Shown one piece after another: positions 54,507-64,000 of a DNA stretch of 64,000 nucleotides (position 1 is the stretch's first letter; each line of letters begins with the position of its first letter). The position numbers were made by a program, and so were the translations under genes. The stretch lies in assembly GCA_047967505.1 (NCBI GenBank), contig CM106541.1. The stretch is one strand, 5' to 3'. The stretch comes from Dipteris shenzhenensis. Lineage: Eukaryota > Polypodiophyta > Polypodiopsida > Gleicheniales. The notes under the pieces were generated by a model. The model ran no database searches. It saw only the letters and a list, made by a program, of their open reading frames with translations, and was not told where the DNA came from.

Positions 54507-54759
54507 TTTCTTACAAGGGATTTGTTAAAATACTTAGATTGTATGTGAATTTGGGATGTGCCTTCTCACAGGTCCTGAGTTCTCCATGAAATCCATTGCA
54601 CAAACACAATACTAGTGAGAATAAAGAATAGTACTTCCAAGCACAACTTTACCATGTGAGCATGAAGTCACTCTTGTTTAATTCTTTAGTTCAACAAATC
54701 ATCCTATATGTAGGTGTTTTTTGGACAGTAGTCCTTTAAGAGGAAGAGTGCACCGGTTT

Positions 54760-57330
54760 TGAGACACTCTAGGTCATGATGCTATCTTGCAAATTTTGCG
54801 GGAAGAGGTGCATTCTACATGACCCATCGACACTCTTGAAAGAGAAGAGGGAGCTTGTATTCCAAACTAAACTTCTAAAAGTGGGTGGCATGCATGTCCT
54901 CAAAGGTGCGAATGTGATGGCCATGGAGGTTGCGGACTCGAAGGTAAAGGCAAAGGTCTTGGAACTGAGAGGGGACGATGTCGGGGTTGAAGACAATTTG
55001 CTTGTTGAGATTATGGAGCTTGTCAACAATTGGTTGACTAGAAGTTTTAGAACCTCCTGAGTCCACCGGAATTAATAGATCTGCAAATGGTTGCTCTAAA
55101 CTTGAGTTCTAACACCCAAGTAGAAAAATGTAGAAACTGACACAGTGAGTTAGCAATCCAAGGAAATGATCCCAAATTCAAGAATGAAGGTGTTTCCAAG
55201 CTCCCAAAGTGAAATGGACACCAAAAGTAGGCAGTAGTTGCCTCTATAAGTCAATACGGAGTCTCTGTCTTCGAACAGAACACGGAAAAGCTTAAAAAAC
55301 GACTTTTTCTTTGAAAACACTTAACAGGGTGGGGACATCACGGAGGAGCAAGAGGATGAGGTGGTTGAAGTGGACCACTGCAATGACCATGTGGTTTAGA
55401 ATAGAGTCGTAAGTGTCATTGAATGACTGGAGGTAGAAGCAAAATCCCTCGAGTCATTTCCTTAGGAAAACTGTACTTCGAGAAGTTGTAAAGAATATTG
55501 GGATCCTTTTGTTGAAGCTTGTGAAAGTGGGCCCAAGTCGAGCGGCTTTCCATGGGCATGTAAAGAAGGTGGATCCATCGATCGACGTGCGCACTGCGAT
55601 AATAGCACCAAAATTGCTGCTTCTTTAAAAAAGAAATACGCCAACAAGGTTGAAGGTCGATGTCAGAGTCGGTGAGGGGAACAGGTGCATCGAGAGTGAA
55701 GTGGTACCCGTCGCGTGTGCACTTCGGATGGGTCTGCCACCGCTAGTCAGTTGAAGGACTGGGTAATAAATTGGTGGGTAAGGGGGCAAACTTCCATAAT
55801 TTTGTAGAGGTGGAGGCGAGAGCCTTCGAGCTACGTCCTCTAGTGATGCATTAGATCGAGTCGCCATTGGACATCTTTGGGTGAGGACGAGGGGGGTCTT
55901 GGAGGGACATCGTCATCATCCATAGGCATGGATTCCTCTTCAGCAGTCCCTATGGGAGATGGATCGATGGGCATAGGTTCAAAGTGTTGGAGGAATTGGA
56001 GTACTCAGGGAGGTTTGGGTGGGGGAGTGGGGGTAGGACAAGATTGGTGGGTTGCTAGGGGGGTTGGGCGAGATCAGTAGGAGGCAGCTGTGGGATTTTG
56101 GTAGGGGGCAGTGGAGTAGAAGACTACTATGACTTCCTGCCCTTCCTCCTTGGTGACCTCTTCAGGGTATGCTACGTGGATTGTTTCAAAATTGCTAACC
56201 AAGGACTCAAGAGCCGAGTCCTGGAGAGCTTATAGCACTAGGCTAAATAGAATGATTATGCCAAGGGGATGGTAGGTGGTGGAGCGGTATGCAACTAGGT
56301 GGCCTGGCATTTGGATAACTAAGGCCCAACCATAGATTTGCATCCAATTGATATCAGCTTGGAGGCCATCAAGAGTGCAGACCCATGGGCTGAGTTCATC
56401 GAGCCTGGCTAGTTGCATCACATCATCGTCCTGTGGATAATTGGTGTACTCTGTACACCATGATTGGAAGTTGAGCAAGATGGGTTGGGAAGCGAGGGTC
56501 TGAAGGTCCAAGAGATGGAGCAAGGAGAGGTTGGCGGGCTGAAGATCGAGGGAGAAATATGACATGGCAAGGATGGGGTGACAATGGTTAGGATTGTGGC
56601 AAAGGATGGTTTGGAGTGTGTTGGGAGGAATGGGGGCGATGAAGTCTATGTGGAAGATGAGGTTTTGTGCGCGAAGTGCATTTGGAGTGTTTGGGACTAT
56701 TGTGTCATGCAAGATGCCGATGTTAGTATTTGAGTTGTAGGCCTAGAGGAATCCTCCGAGTAGCTTCATGTCCAGGTGATAGGGGAGGCGGTCCACTAGC
56801 ACATATCCAAGACCTGTCAATGCTAGGGAGGCTTGAACCTATGGCTCCTTGAGGGCTTGATATGCGATCGTGTTGTGGTAATGGAGGGTGTAGTTGTGTC
56901 CCTCGTAGGTGTATCAGGAGTGGATGGCACATCCGTTGACCTACTACTGCTGCAGCTAGGCTTCTCCAAGCGACAAGTGCGTCTGGGACGTCACAATCTT
57001 GTACTCCCCTTGCATTGGGGCAAGAGTGTGCTTTTTGGATGTCCTAGCTGTTGTTGGTGGATCCTGAGTGACCTGTTCCATCAAGGTCTCTTCCTCTATT
57101 TGTAGGTCCTCTACTGGAATGTCAGAGGGAATTCGGATCGCCCCTAAGGGTGTACTATGGGATTCGAAGGGGCTAGTGGACTGTAGATTTGGGGGTGGAG
57201 GCCAAGCTCTGTCTTGAATTTGAAAAATTTATTCTTGAGATCCATGGGAAAAAAGGACAGTAGTTGCATGAGGAGAGTCAATGGAGGAGGAGGAGGCTAA
57301 GGACATTCAATGGGGGCTGGAATGCAAGCT
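54760..57330 (-). pseudogene. Unidentified decayed reading frame
   Basis: On the minus strand a coding-like stretch starts near 57310 (MSLASSSSIDSPHATT) and can be followed with stops and shifts to at least 55460. The best preserved part is an uninterrupted 160 codons at 56230-56712 (HDTIVPNTPNALRAQNLIFH onward). In-frame sequence also continues upstream across a TAG near 56742. A proline-rich, acidic middle follows (SMPMDDDDVPPRPPSSSPKD, about 55900). I do not recognise the family. Position beside a minus-strand Gypsy element suggests a retroelement-associated ORF, without proof. Confidence 0.4.
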
Positions 57331-57442
57331 GAAGAGGGTAGAGGATTGGGGAAGGTCTAGCAAAAATTTGACAGAGTTTTGTTGTTTTTGCTAAGGCGAT
57401 GATCCGAGGGGATAGGGGGGCCTTTTATAGTTTTTGGTATCC

Positions 57443-57685
57443 CTATGGCTGGGGGGATAGTGTAAGGTGACTGGTCATGGGGATAGAAGCTTTGGCAATG
57501 GTCGGTGACATGGGAACTATGGCAACGGTCGGCGGGTTAACAGGAAGGCAACGGCTAGCGGGATAAATAGAAAGGTGACAGTCAGTGGGATAATAGAAAG
57601 GCGATGGCCATGAAGATACTAGAAAGGCCATGGCCGTGGGGATAGCATAAAAGAGACGGTCTTGGGGATACCACTTGTGAAAGTT

Positions 57686-57717
<32 letters not shown>

Positions 57718-57800
57718 AAAAGGGGGGGGGAGACAGGAAAAAAGGGTAGAGCAAGAAAGAAGGTAAAAATGAAAAAAAGGACAAAAAGAAAAGGAGGGGG
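57443..57800 (-). repeat. Purine-rich tract with (GA)n
   Basis: (GA)n at about 57688-57711 followed by G and A runs to 57790. Minus-strand frames here are low-complexity. Could be an old LINE tail; the palindrome is absent. Confidence 0.5.
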
Positions 57801-59069
57801 TTGCAGATGCCGAGGGCATCATGCGAAGGGAAACACGAGGTGAACGGACTTGTGAGGTTAGTGTGCAAAGATGCAAAACATGAAGATAATGCACAAGAGA
57901 TGTATTGGCCATATTCACCTAATGCTCAGCATGAATGTGAGGGGGTGCATTGGCATACCAGGGACTTGTGAGCTGCAGGTGCATGGTGGTGATATGCCTA
58001 CTATACAGACCTAGACTTGGACTTGATAATTATGTGGAATGCAATGGGGATGAATGCGGAGGGGCCCCATACCGTGTCATCAGCCAAGTAGAGCATGTGT
58101 TGAGTTTGTGCCTCATCTTGGTTGTCAGCGTTGTAGTGGAGCTGTGGCATTCACTCTGATAGAGCTCTTTTGAGGTAGGGTATGCGGGTTCTTCTGTGGC
58201 TATAACCAGTGTGGAAACATGTTCTTATGGTACCATGACCCTTGATGTAGTAGGCAAGTTAGGTCTGAGTAGCAGTCCGGGTGCTCTATTGATTAAGACA
58301 TCCTTTGATAGCATGCGCCTGGGCCTGGAGGAAGGTTCTTGTGTAACTACCCCCTTTCTAAAGGTCGATTCTTGTGTTCCTTCCTCGATGACCTAGGTGA
58401 CCTTCTCATTGAGTTGCACTATTTGTGGAATCATGGCACTCCAAGGGCTTGGGGGCTTATACGTTGCAACGGGCTCGAGGGTAGGTTCTTGTGGAACTAC
58501 ATCTAGGGTCGACACAAGTTCTTGTGTTACTACCTTCTGAACCCCAACGAGGTGGGATCACGTATTTGGAGGCATCGAAAGTTTCTAGACCCAAGCGGCC
58601 TACTCGCCTTGTAATAGCCCTAGGCTTCTAAGAGATTTGTGGTGACCCAGTGCTTGTGGGGCTGATGTGCTTGGAGTGGTGAATTTGGTCCTGGCAGTCG
58701 AGGTGATTGGCGACGTCAAGCTCTTCTCTTAGATGGGGTTGCTCACGTCGATGTAGGCCAATGGAGACCCTTCCCCTTCTTTGGTCCTTTCGGGCCGTCG
58801 AATATTGTTGAAGTGGCATTGTGCATAGAGAACGGCTTCTTGCACATGTTGTTCATGGCATTTCTAGGTGGGCGGTAAGGGTGGTGAAGTAGCTTGTGGT
58901 GCAGCTCTGTCGTCGCTGCAATTAGAACTTTTGTACTTGACTTCCTTCCAAGGGTTAGGGCCAGGAGTGCTGGAGGTTTTTGGGGCCTTGGAATTGCATT
59001 AATTTAAAATTTCCTTGCCTTTGGTGAGTGGTGGTACTATGGGGGGAATTGGATGAAGTTCACAAAGCA
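57801..59069. other. No recognisable gene (1.3 kb)
   Basis: Between the purine tract and the retropepsin-like domain. It may be the 3' part of the Gypsy-related element. No motif was identified. Confidence 0.4.
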
Positions 59070-59540
59070 AAATTACTGCAGTCCTCCCCCCATTCATGAG
59101 AAATGTTGTTCTAGCCCTCCAGTCGATTTGGCAATTCACGGTGTAGCACCAGGTCCTTCCCAATATCATCTGTCCATCAATCGCCTATGTGGGGAGAACA
59201 TAAAAATGAATCTCTACTTCCTGGCAAACAACCATTAGTTTCAAGTCAGCAAACCCTAATGTGCTTAAGAGTTGACCATTGATTATGCAGATTGATGAAG
59301 CCACAATAAGGTTTAGGGGTGCCTGCAGATTTCCCATACTTCACGAGAGATGAAGTTATGGCTTGCTCCTAGATCCACGAGTGCATGGATGTGTAAGCTC
59401 GGGCCTTGAAATTGGACATTCAACCTAGCTGGATCTACTGTTAGTTCATCAATCAATCCTGGATGTTTGAGTGTTGCCTTAAGCAAGGCCATTTGTTTAC
59501 ATTGTTTGATCTTGGCATTATGTGACTTGGCTTCTTCGAT
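59070..59540 (-). pseudogene. Retropepsin-like domain downstream of integrase
   Basis: Minus strand: a basic helical lead (HREKELKAKVARMKH, KQCKQMALLKATLKHPGLI), then PARLNVQFQGPSLHIHALVD LGASHNFIS with the active-site Ser of DSGAS changed to Leu. Further on come FYVLPT and DGQMILGRTWCY (the ILG-x-x-W flap-side motif). This is a gag-asp_protease type retropepsin. The codons at about 59373 are in the same frame as the integrase C-terminus (59598-60074), separated by two TAG stops. The Gypsy element already has a protease before its RT, so this one is supernumerary. Confidence 0.65.
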
Positions 59541-59597
59541 GGCCTAATGTTTCATTCGGGCCACCTTGGCCTTAAGCTCCTTTTCCCTATGGATGGC

Positions 59598-60110
59598 CTA
59601 GAGGGTTTGTCGGATGAGGGGGTCGTAGTATCTTTTCAATCTACTCCCGTTAAGGTACCCATCCATTTCTACTCCATCTAGGGTAGTTATTTGGCATGTC
59701 CCTTGTGAAGTGATCTCCACCATGCGATAGGGACCCATGCCCCTATATTTAAGTTTATGTTTGGTGTTGCAGACGCTATAGAGGAATGCGAGATCTCCTT
59801 CCTTGAGGTCCTTGTTTTTGAGGTTGCAGTCAAACCATTTTTTGCGCCATGCCTTCTCCTCCAAGAGGCAATAGGCTGCACATAATGTTGTCTTGTCTAG
59901 TTGTTTGAGATCGATTAAGGGCTCTGCCAAGGCATTTTTGGTGAGCCTTTCCTTGACTGTAATGTGAAGGCTGGGCACTACATATTCTATTGGCATAACT
60001 GCTTCCACCCCAAAGGCCAGGATAAAGGGGGTGCAGTTTGTGGCCACTTTATAAGATGTTCGGTAGGCCCACAAGGCTATGATGAGCTTGTGCTCCTAGT
60101 CAGTACGACT
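59598..60110 (-). pseudogene. Gypsy integrase C-terminal part
   Basis: ALWAYRTSYKVATNCTPFIL and GVEAVMPIEYVVPSLHI, then KEGDLAFLYSV, KYRGMGPYRMVEI and NGSRLKRYYDPL, the standard end of plant Ty3/Gypsy integrases. The zinc-binding and DDE catalytic core that should precede it is absent: sequence passes from RNase H to this block at about 60100-60150. Confidence 0.8.
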
Positions 60111-60630
60111 GGGTTCATTAGTGCAAGTTTTAACCTTGTAGCACGTTTTGTTCCCCCATTGGGAATCCTTAAGAAGTGGTTGGCTGGGACGTGGGTCTTT
60201 CCCTTACGCACTGTGACTATGAAGTCAAACTCCAAAAGGACTAGCATCCACCTTGTGATGTGTCCCATCATGAAGGGCTTGTGAACCAAATATAATAATG
60301 CTTGATAATCCACAAAAAAGACAAACTTGTTGGCTGACAAGTAATCCCTGAATTTCTTAACTACATAGAGCATGGCTAGGCCTTCCCTCTCTATTGTTGT
60401 GTAATTAACCTTGGCATCGTTTAATTGCCAACTAGTGAAGTACATGGGTAGTCCAAGTTATACTCCCTTGGTTGGGCTAACACACACCCGATAGCAAAAT
60501 TGGAGGCATCTATGTGAAGGTGGAATATTAGATTCCAGGACCATAATATCTGTGCTATGTCCAAAGGCAGCTTGAGGGTTTTAAAGGATTCTTTACATGC
60601 CTTGGTCCACTCAAAGACTACTAACAACTT
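60077..60630 (-). pseudogene. Gypsy RNase H remnant
   Basis: VFEWTKACKESFKTLKLPLD, HLHIDASNFAIGCVLAQP, then NYTTIEREGLAMLYVVKKFR and VFFVDYQALLYLVHKP, typical of Ty3/Gypsy RNase H. A frame change near 60425-60440 splits it. Confidence 0.8.
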
Positions 60631-60639
60631 GGCCGGGCT

Positions 60640-61350
60640 ATGTTTGCATAGAACAAGATGAACCTTCGATAGTAGCCTGTATGGCTTGTAAATCGTTGCA
60701 CACCCTTAGCATTTGTGGGGGGAGGTAATTCTAGAATGAGCTTGATCTTGTTGTAATCCATGGAGATGCCATTCATGGACACTATGTGGCCAAGAATCAT
60801 GCTGTGGTTGACCCAAAATTGGCACTTGAGGGGATTCAGGAAAATAGGTAAAACCTACACCTATCCGGGACTAGTTTTAGGTATCTCAAGTGATCATCCC
60901 ATGTCGAGTTCACGCACACGTCATTGAAGAAGACTTTCTTGAAGTCCCTTAGGTACACCTTGAAGACGATGATCATCAATCGTTGGATTGTGGCAAGTGC
61001 ATTGGTAAGCCCAAATATCATTACTTTGGTTGCATACACGCCCCACTTGGTTGTGAAGGCAATTTTATGTTGATCCTACGGGGTGATGGACACCTAATTG
61101 TATCCTAAGAATCCATCTAGGAAGCTCTATGCTTCCTTTCTTGCTACTCTTTTTAGAACATGTTTTGTGAAAGGCAAGGGATAGTGGTTGTGCGTGGTGG
61201 TAGCATTGACTTTTTTCATATCCACACATACTCGAATCTTTCCATTCTTCTTTAGGACTATCACAATGGGTGACACCCAGTCTGTATGCTCTATCTCATA
61301 GATGAATCTCACATCTATGAGTTTTTGGATCTCCTGTCTCAGCATATTTG
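60640..61350 (-). pseudogene. Gypsy reverse transcriptase remnant
   Basis: EIQKLIDVRFIYEIEHTDWV, SPIVIVLKKNGKIRVCVD (about 61240-61300), then VMIFGLTNALATIQRLM (about 61000) and VFFNDVCVNSTWDDHLRYL. The catalytic F/Y-x-D-D box is changed to FFND, so the enzyme would be inactive. Stops occur between blocks. Confidence 0.8.
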
Positions 61351-63290
61351 GGATTCATAGGATAGGGATGCTACACCCTTCATATCTGAGTATTTTCAAG
61401 CCACGTAGTCCTTGTACTCTCTCGAAGGAGGACAATTATAGCATTCTCCTTGTTGGGGGTGAGGTCATATGCTGATGAATACTGGTTGTGGGTCCTCCCC
61501 TTCCAGTGCCAAGTTTACCTCCTTAACCTTGGTTGGGCCATTGTATCCTTGGAAGAACCCTTCTTCCTAAGTTCTCTTGGCCTGCTAGTATAAGATCTTG
61601 CAATCCTCAATCCTGTAGGCCTTGTAATGGGCAGATACCTATCGTAGATCCTCCTTCTCTTCATCCTCCTCCTTCACTCCCTAGGGGGGTATTCCTCTTG
61701 GCCTTGGTAGGAGCCTTCAAGCTTTAGGAGGTTGGGCGATTTGGACCTGGGGGGGGCTCCTTTAGGGCACTTATGGAGTTGCGACCGGGGAGGTAACCTT
61801 GCTCAACCATGTTCCCCAATTGGAGGGGAACTCATGGTGAGCGGTAGTGGCATCCACATACATTAGCCAATGGAGGTCCGATTTGACCCTTACTATCCCC
61901 TTGCTCACCTCGTAGGGTTTGAGCATGTTAAACATTATAAGGGGAACCACTATGCTCAACCCTTCATGCTCGGGGGTTGTTAATCGGAACCCTATTCTCT
62001 CTAGGACGTCAATGTTTGCCAAAATTTGGATCCAATTCTGAGAGAACTCTAGCTTGGGGAGAGGAGCATACCAAAATTCATCTACTTCCTTCTTGTCCTC
62101 TTCTTTCCCACCAGTTTGGAATAGTTTAAAGGATGTGGTCTTGTTGGTTGTGTCAGATTCTGTGGCAAATAGTTCTCCTGACAGTGGGTGGGATTTGTAT
62201 GTATGCAAGTCCACTCGCACAATTTGCTCCTCATGTTGTAAATAGATGTTATCTATGCACCAATCATATACAAGTATGGACATTCGCAAGAAGGGCCTGC
62301 CTAGGATGGCTTCATATCTAGGCTGCTAGGTAAAGTCCATAACTACAAATCTAAAGGGGTACATGAAGCCAAATACCTTAATGTTAATACCCATGAGGAC
62401 TCCCAGGGGTTCAACAGTTCCGCCATCAGCTAGCTTCACTACCAGGTGGGTTTGCTTGAGAGAAGTTTTTTCCCACCTCTCCCAACATTCCTTGGTGCAG
62501 ACACTCACACCCACTCCCCCATCTAGGATGGCATCAACCTTTTGGTTCTAGTAGGTTATGGGGATAGCTACATTAGTATCATTGCCTTTGAAGTATTGGC
62601 CTAACTTTTTGATGGGTACCTTGGGTAGGTTCTGGCTTTCCTCTTGTGATGTTTGACTTTGGGGCTGGTAGATCTTAGGGGCAGGAATTGCCCATTCATC
62701 CACTTTGGTAGGATTCCCTCTTAACAAGGATGCAATTGGCATCTTAACCTCTATGTGGAGAGGAAGGTTGCCAACCTGATGCTATTGCATGGTTCCTAAG
62801 AGGTCTCCCTACCTACTACTGATAGCAGATCCTCGAGACTATAAATGTCTCCTTCCTCTCATAGGTTCTGCAGTACTAGGTCCTCTTGGAACATTCGCTA
62901 CATCAAGTCTGGAGCCTTTGATTTACTGGAGTTGGATCGTTCTTCTTCTTCCACTCTCTCTAGCACCCTAAGTGCCTTTTCCCCTCTATGAGAGGTCAGG
63001 TGGTCTGGGTGGATGTTATCTGACCGTTTGCTAGCCTTAAACATATGCTCAAATTTCTCCTGGCATTCCCATACCAAGTTTTGAGTGTCTATTAAGTGCT
63101 ATTTTTCCAAGGCTGATGGGTCTGGATAGGTTCCCATATACGAAGGTGGGGATGTGAGGCCTTGGGCCCACATTGGCTTGTTTACATCCGGGTATGGAGC
63201 CACACTATTGGCTCTTTCCCATGGCTTCTGCAGGAAGAGTAGGGTATTCTCAATATGTAGGGTTCCGAGGCTTTTTGTCACCTACAGATA
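61351..63290 (-). pseudogene. Gypsy gag/protease region, decayed
   Basis: Protease-like DAILDGGVGVSVCTKECWER (about 62490-62540; DSG changed to DGG) followed by VVKLADGGTVEPLGVL. The 61771-62289 frame holds DEFWYAPLPKLEFSQNW and is conserved in length, but I cannot name it. A gag-like stretch (WECQEKFEHMFKASKRSDNI, about 63040-63095) and an upstream frame (63099-63281) with PPSYMGTYPDPSALEK complete the 5' part. No LTR or primer-binding site was found. Confidence 0.55.
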
Positions 63291-63504
63291 TATCGGTGCA
63301 GTCATTTGTAGTATAAGTGTAGCTTAGGACCTCAGATGGTATTTCAGTGAGAGATGTAGGCTTAAGTGTGGTAACCAAACATAGTGCAAGCATGTGTAAA
63401 AGTGATGTGCATCATCATGATTGGGGTAATAAAGGCTTTTGCGTTCATTAGGGGTTGAAAGGTTTAGGAGGAGTTTGAGGATTAGAGGGAGGTTTAGGTT
63501 TAAA
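63291..63504. other. Flank of the Gypsy element
   Basis: No recognisable feature. Confidence 0.4.
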
Positions 63505-63860
63505 AAGGAGGTTCCAAGGTCTAGAAGGAGGTTCCAGGGTTTAGGATAGGTTTAAGGGTTAGAAGGAGGATCCAAGGTCCATGGTAGAGTATATGGTGGA
63601 GAACTCATCTCCCTCATAGATCATGGAGGTCAAGGGTTAAGGGACCAAGGGTTTAGGGGGAGCATAGGAGTGGGAGAGGAAGGTGTAAGAGCATGGGGGG
63701 AAGGAGAGAGAGGAGAAGGGAGGAGGAGGGAGGACGAGGAGGGAGGAAGAGGAGGAAGAGAAGGGAGGAAGAGGAGGAAGAGAAGGGAGGATGAGAGGGA
63801 GAGGATGGGTTGCAAGGTTGGAGGAGAGGGGAGGAGGTCTTGCAAGGTTAGGACATGCTT
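63505..63860. repeat. Minisatellite (about 20 bp) and G/A-rich repeat
   Basis: Units such as AAGGAGGTTCCAAGGTCTAG and AAGGAGGTTCCAGGGTTTAG repeat at 63505-63585, with scattered GGTTTAGG / GGGTTTAG wording before and after (63440-63660). Then a GAGGAAGAG-type purine tract at 63690-63830. Minus-strand Ser/Pro/Leu frames at 63630-63942 are artefacts of it. Confidence 0.75.
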
Positions 63861-64000
63861 TTGGATGTGGAGTGCAAGGAAGCATGGACACTTGTAGACA
63901 ATTGCTTGGAATACCAAAGTAGAACTCAACACAATGCCCCAAAGAGTGTGGGCTTCATTCCATTATGGGGTATTTATACAAGCTAGAGAGCTTATCTCTC

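Noticed and set aside
63630-63942. Leu/Ser/Pro-rich minus frames
   Set aside because: Complement of a purine minisatellite.
1-64000. tRNA, rRNA or other structured RNA genes
   Set aside because: None recognised; the tRNA-like matches are retroelement primer-binding sites only.

Overview
This is a repeat-dominated window from a land-plant nuclear genome. The only conserved host gene I can support is the C-terminal two thirds of LTN1 (Listerin), the E3 ubiquitin ligase of ribosome-associated quality control. It lies on the + strand in six exons: 6257-7109, 11619-12333, 12517-13637, 16443-16910, 37207-37437 and 48978-49205. The exons have AG/GT borders, matching phases and no stop or frameshift. 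They encode about 1,204 residues ending in a plant-type RWD segment and a C4HC3 RING. The N-terminal part must lie upstream of the window. The introns are very large (about 4.5, 0.2, 2.8, 20.3 and 11.5 kb) and full of transposons. Plant-type Copia, Gypsy and L1-like elements plus giant introns suggest a large-genome plant such as a fern, another seed-free plant or a gymnosperm. The exact lineage cannot be read from the sequence.

Layout. 1-6256: minus-strand LINE remnants, one with a tandemly duplicated endonuclease region, and clusters of (GA)n-linked LINE tails. 6257-16910: four LTN1 exons; their introns hold a decayed L1-type ORF1, a Copia 3' end with LTR, and a possible LINE tail. 16911-37206: a 20 kb intron with a minus-strand Copia element in tandem (partial internal region, LTR, complete internal region, LTR, leader fragment ending in a 58-bp foldback). 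The rightmost Copia part is split by a 7.2 kb near-complete LINE with a roughly 15-bp target-site duplication. Further LINE 3' ends with (CT)n tails follow. 37438-48977: an 11.5 kb intron with a decayed + strand Copia, itself interrupted by a 262-bp insertion with a 14-bp duplication, then a row of LINE 3' ends that stops about 200 bp before the RING exon. 49206-64000: AT-rich sequence without recognisable genes, an unidentified decayed minus-strand reading frame (about 54.8-57.3 kb), and a minus-strand Gypsy element (about 59.1-63.3 kb). The Gypsy element has lost its integrase core and carries a second retropepsin-like domain after the integrase C-terminus.

How the parts relate. LTN1 is the functional unit; every other recognisable coding segment is mobile-element sequence. 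The order of events in the big intron can be read directly: the Copia tandem formed first, and the LINE then inserted into it. The points most worth following up are the tandem shared-LTR Copia with its foldback, the 291-bp in-frame duplication of its reverse transcriptase (two YVDD boxes), the LINE families that end in a palindrome plus (CT)n instead of poly(A), and the Gypsy element with its unusual domain order.
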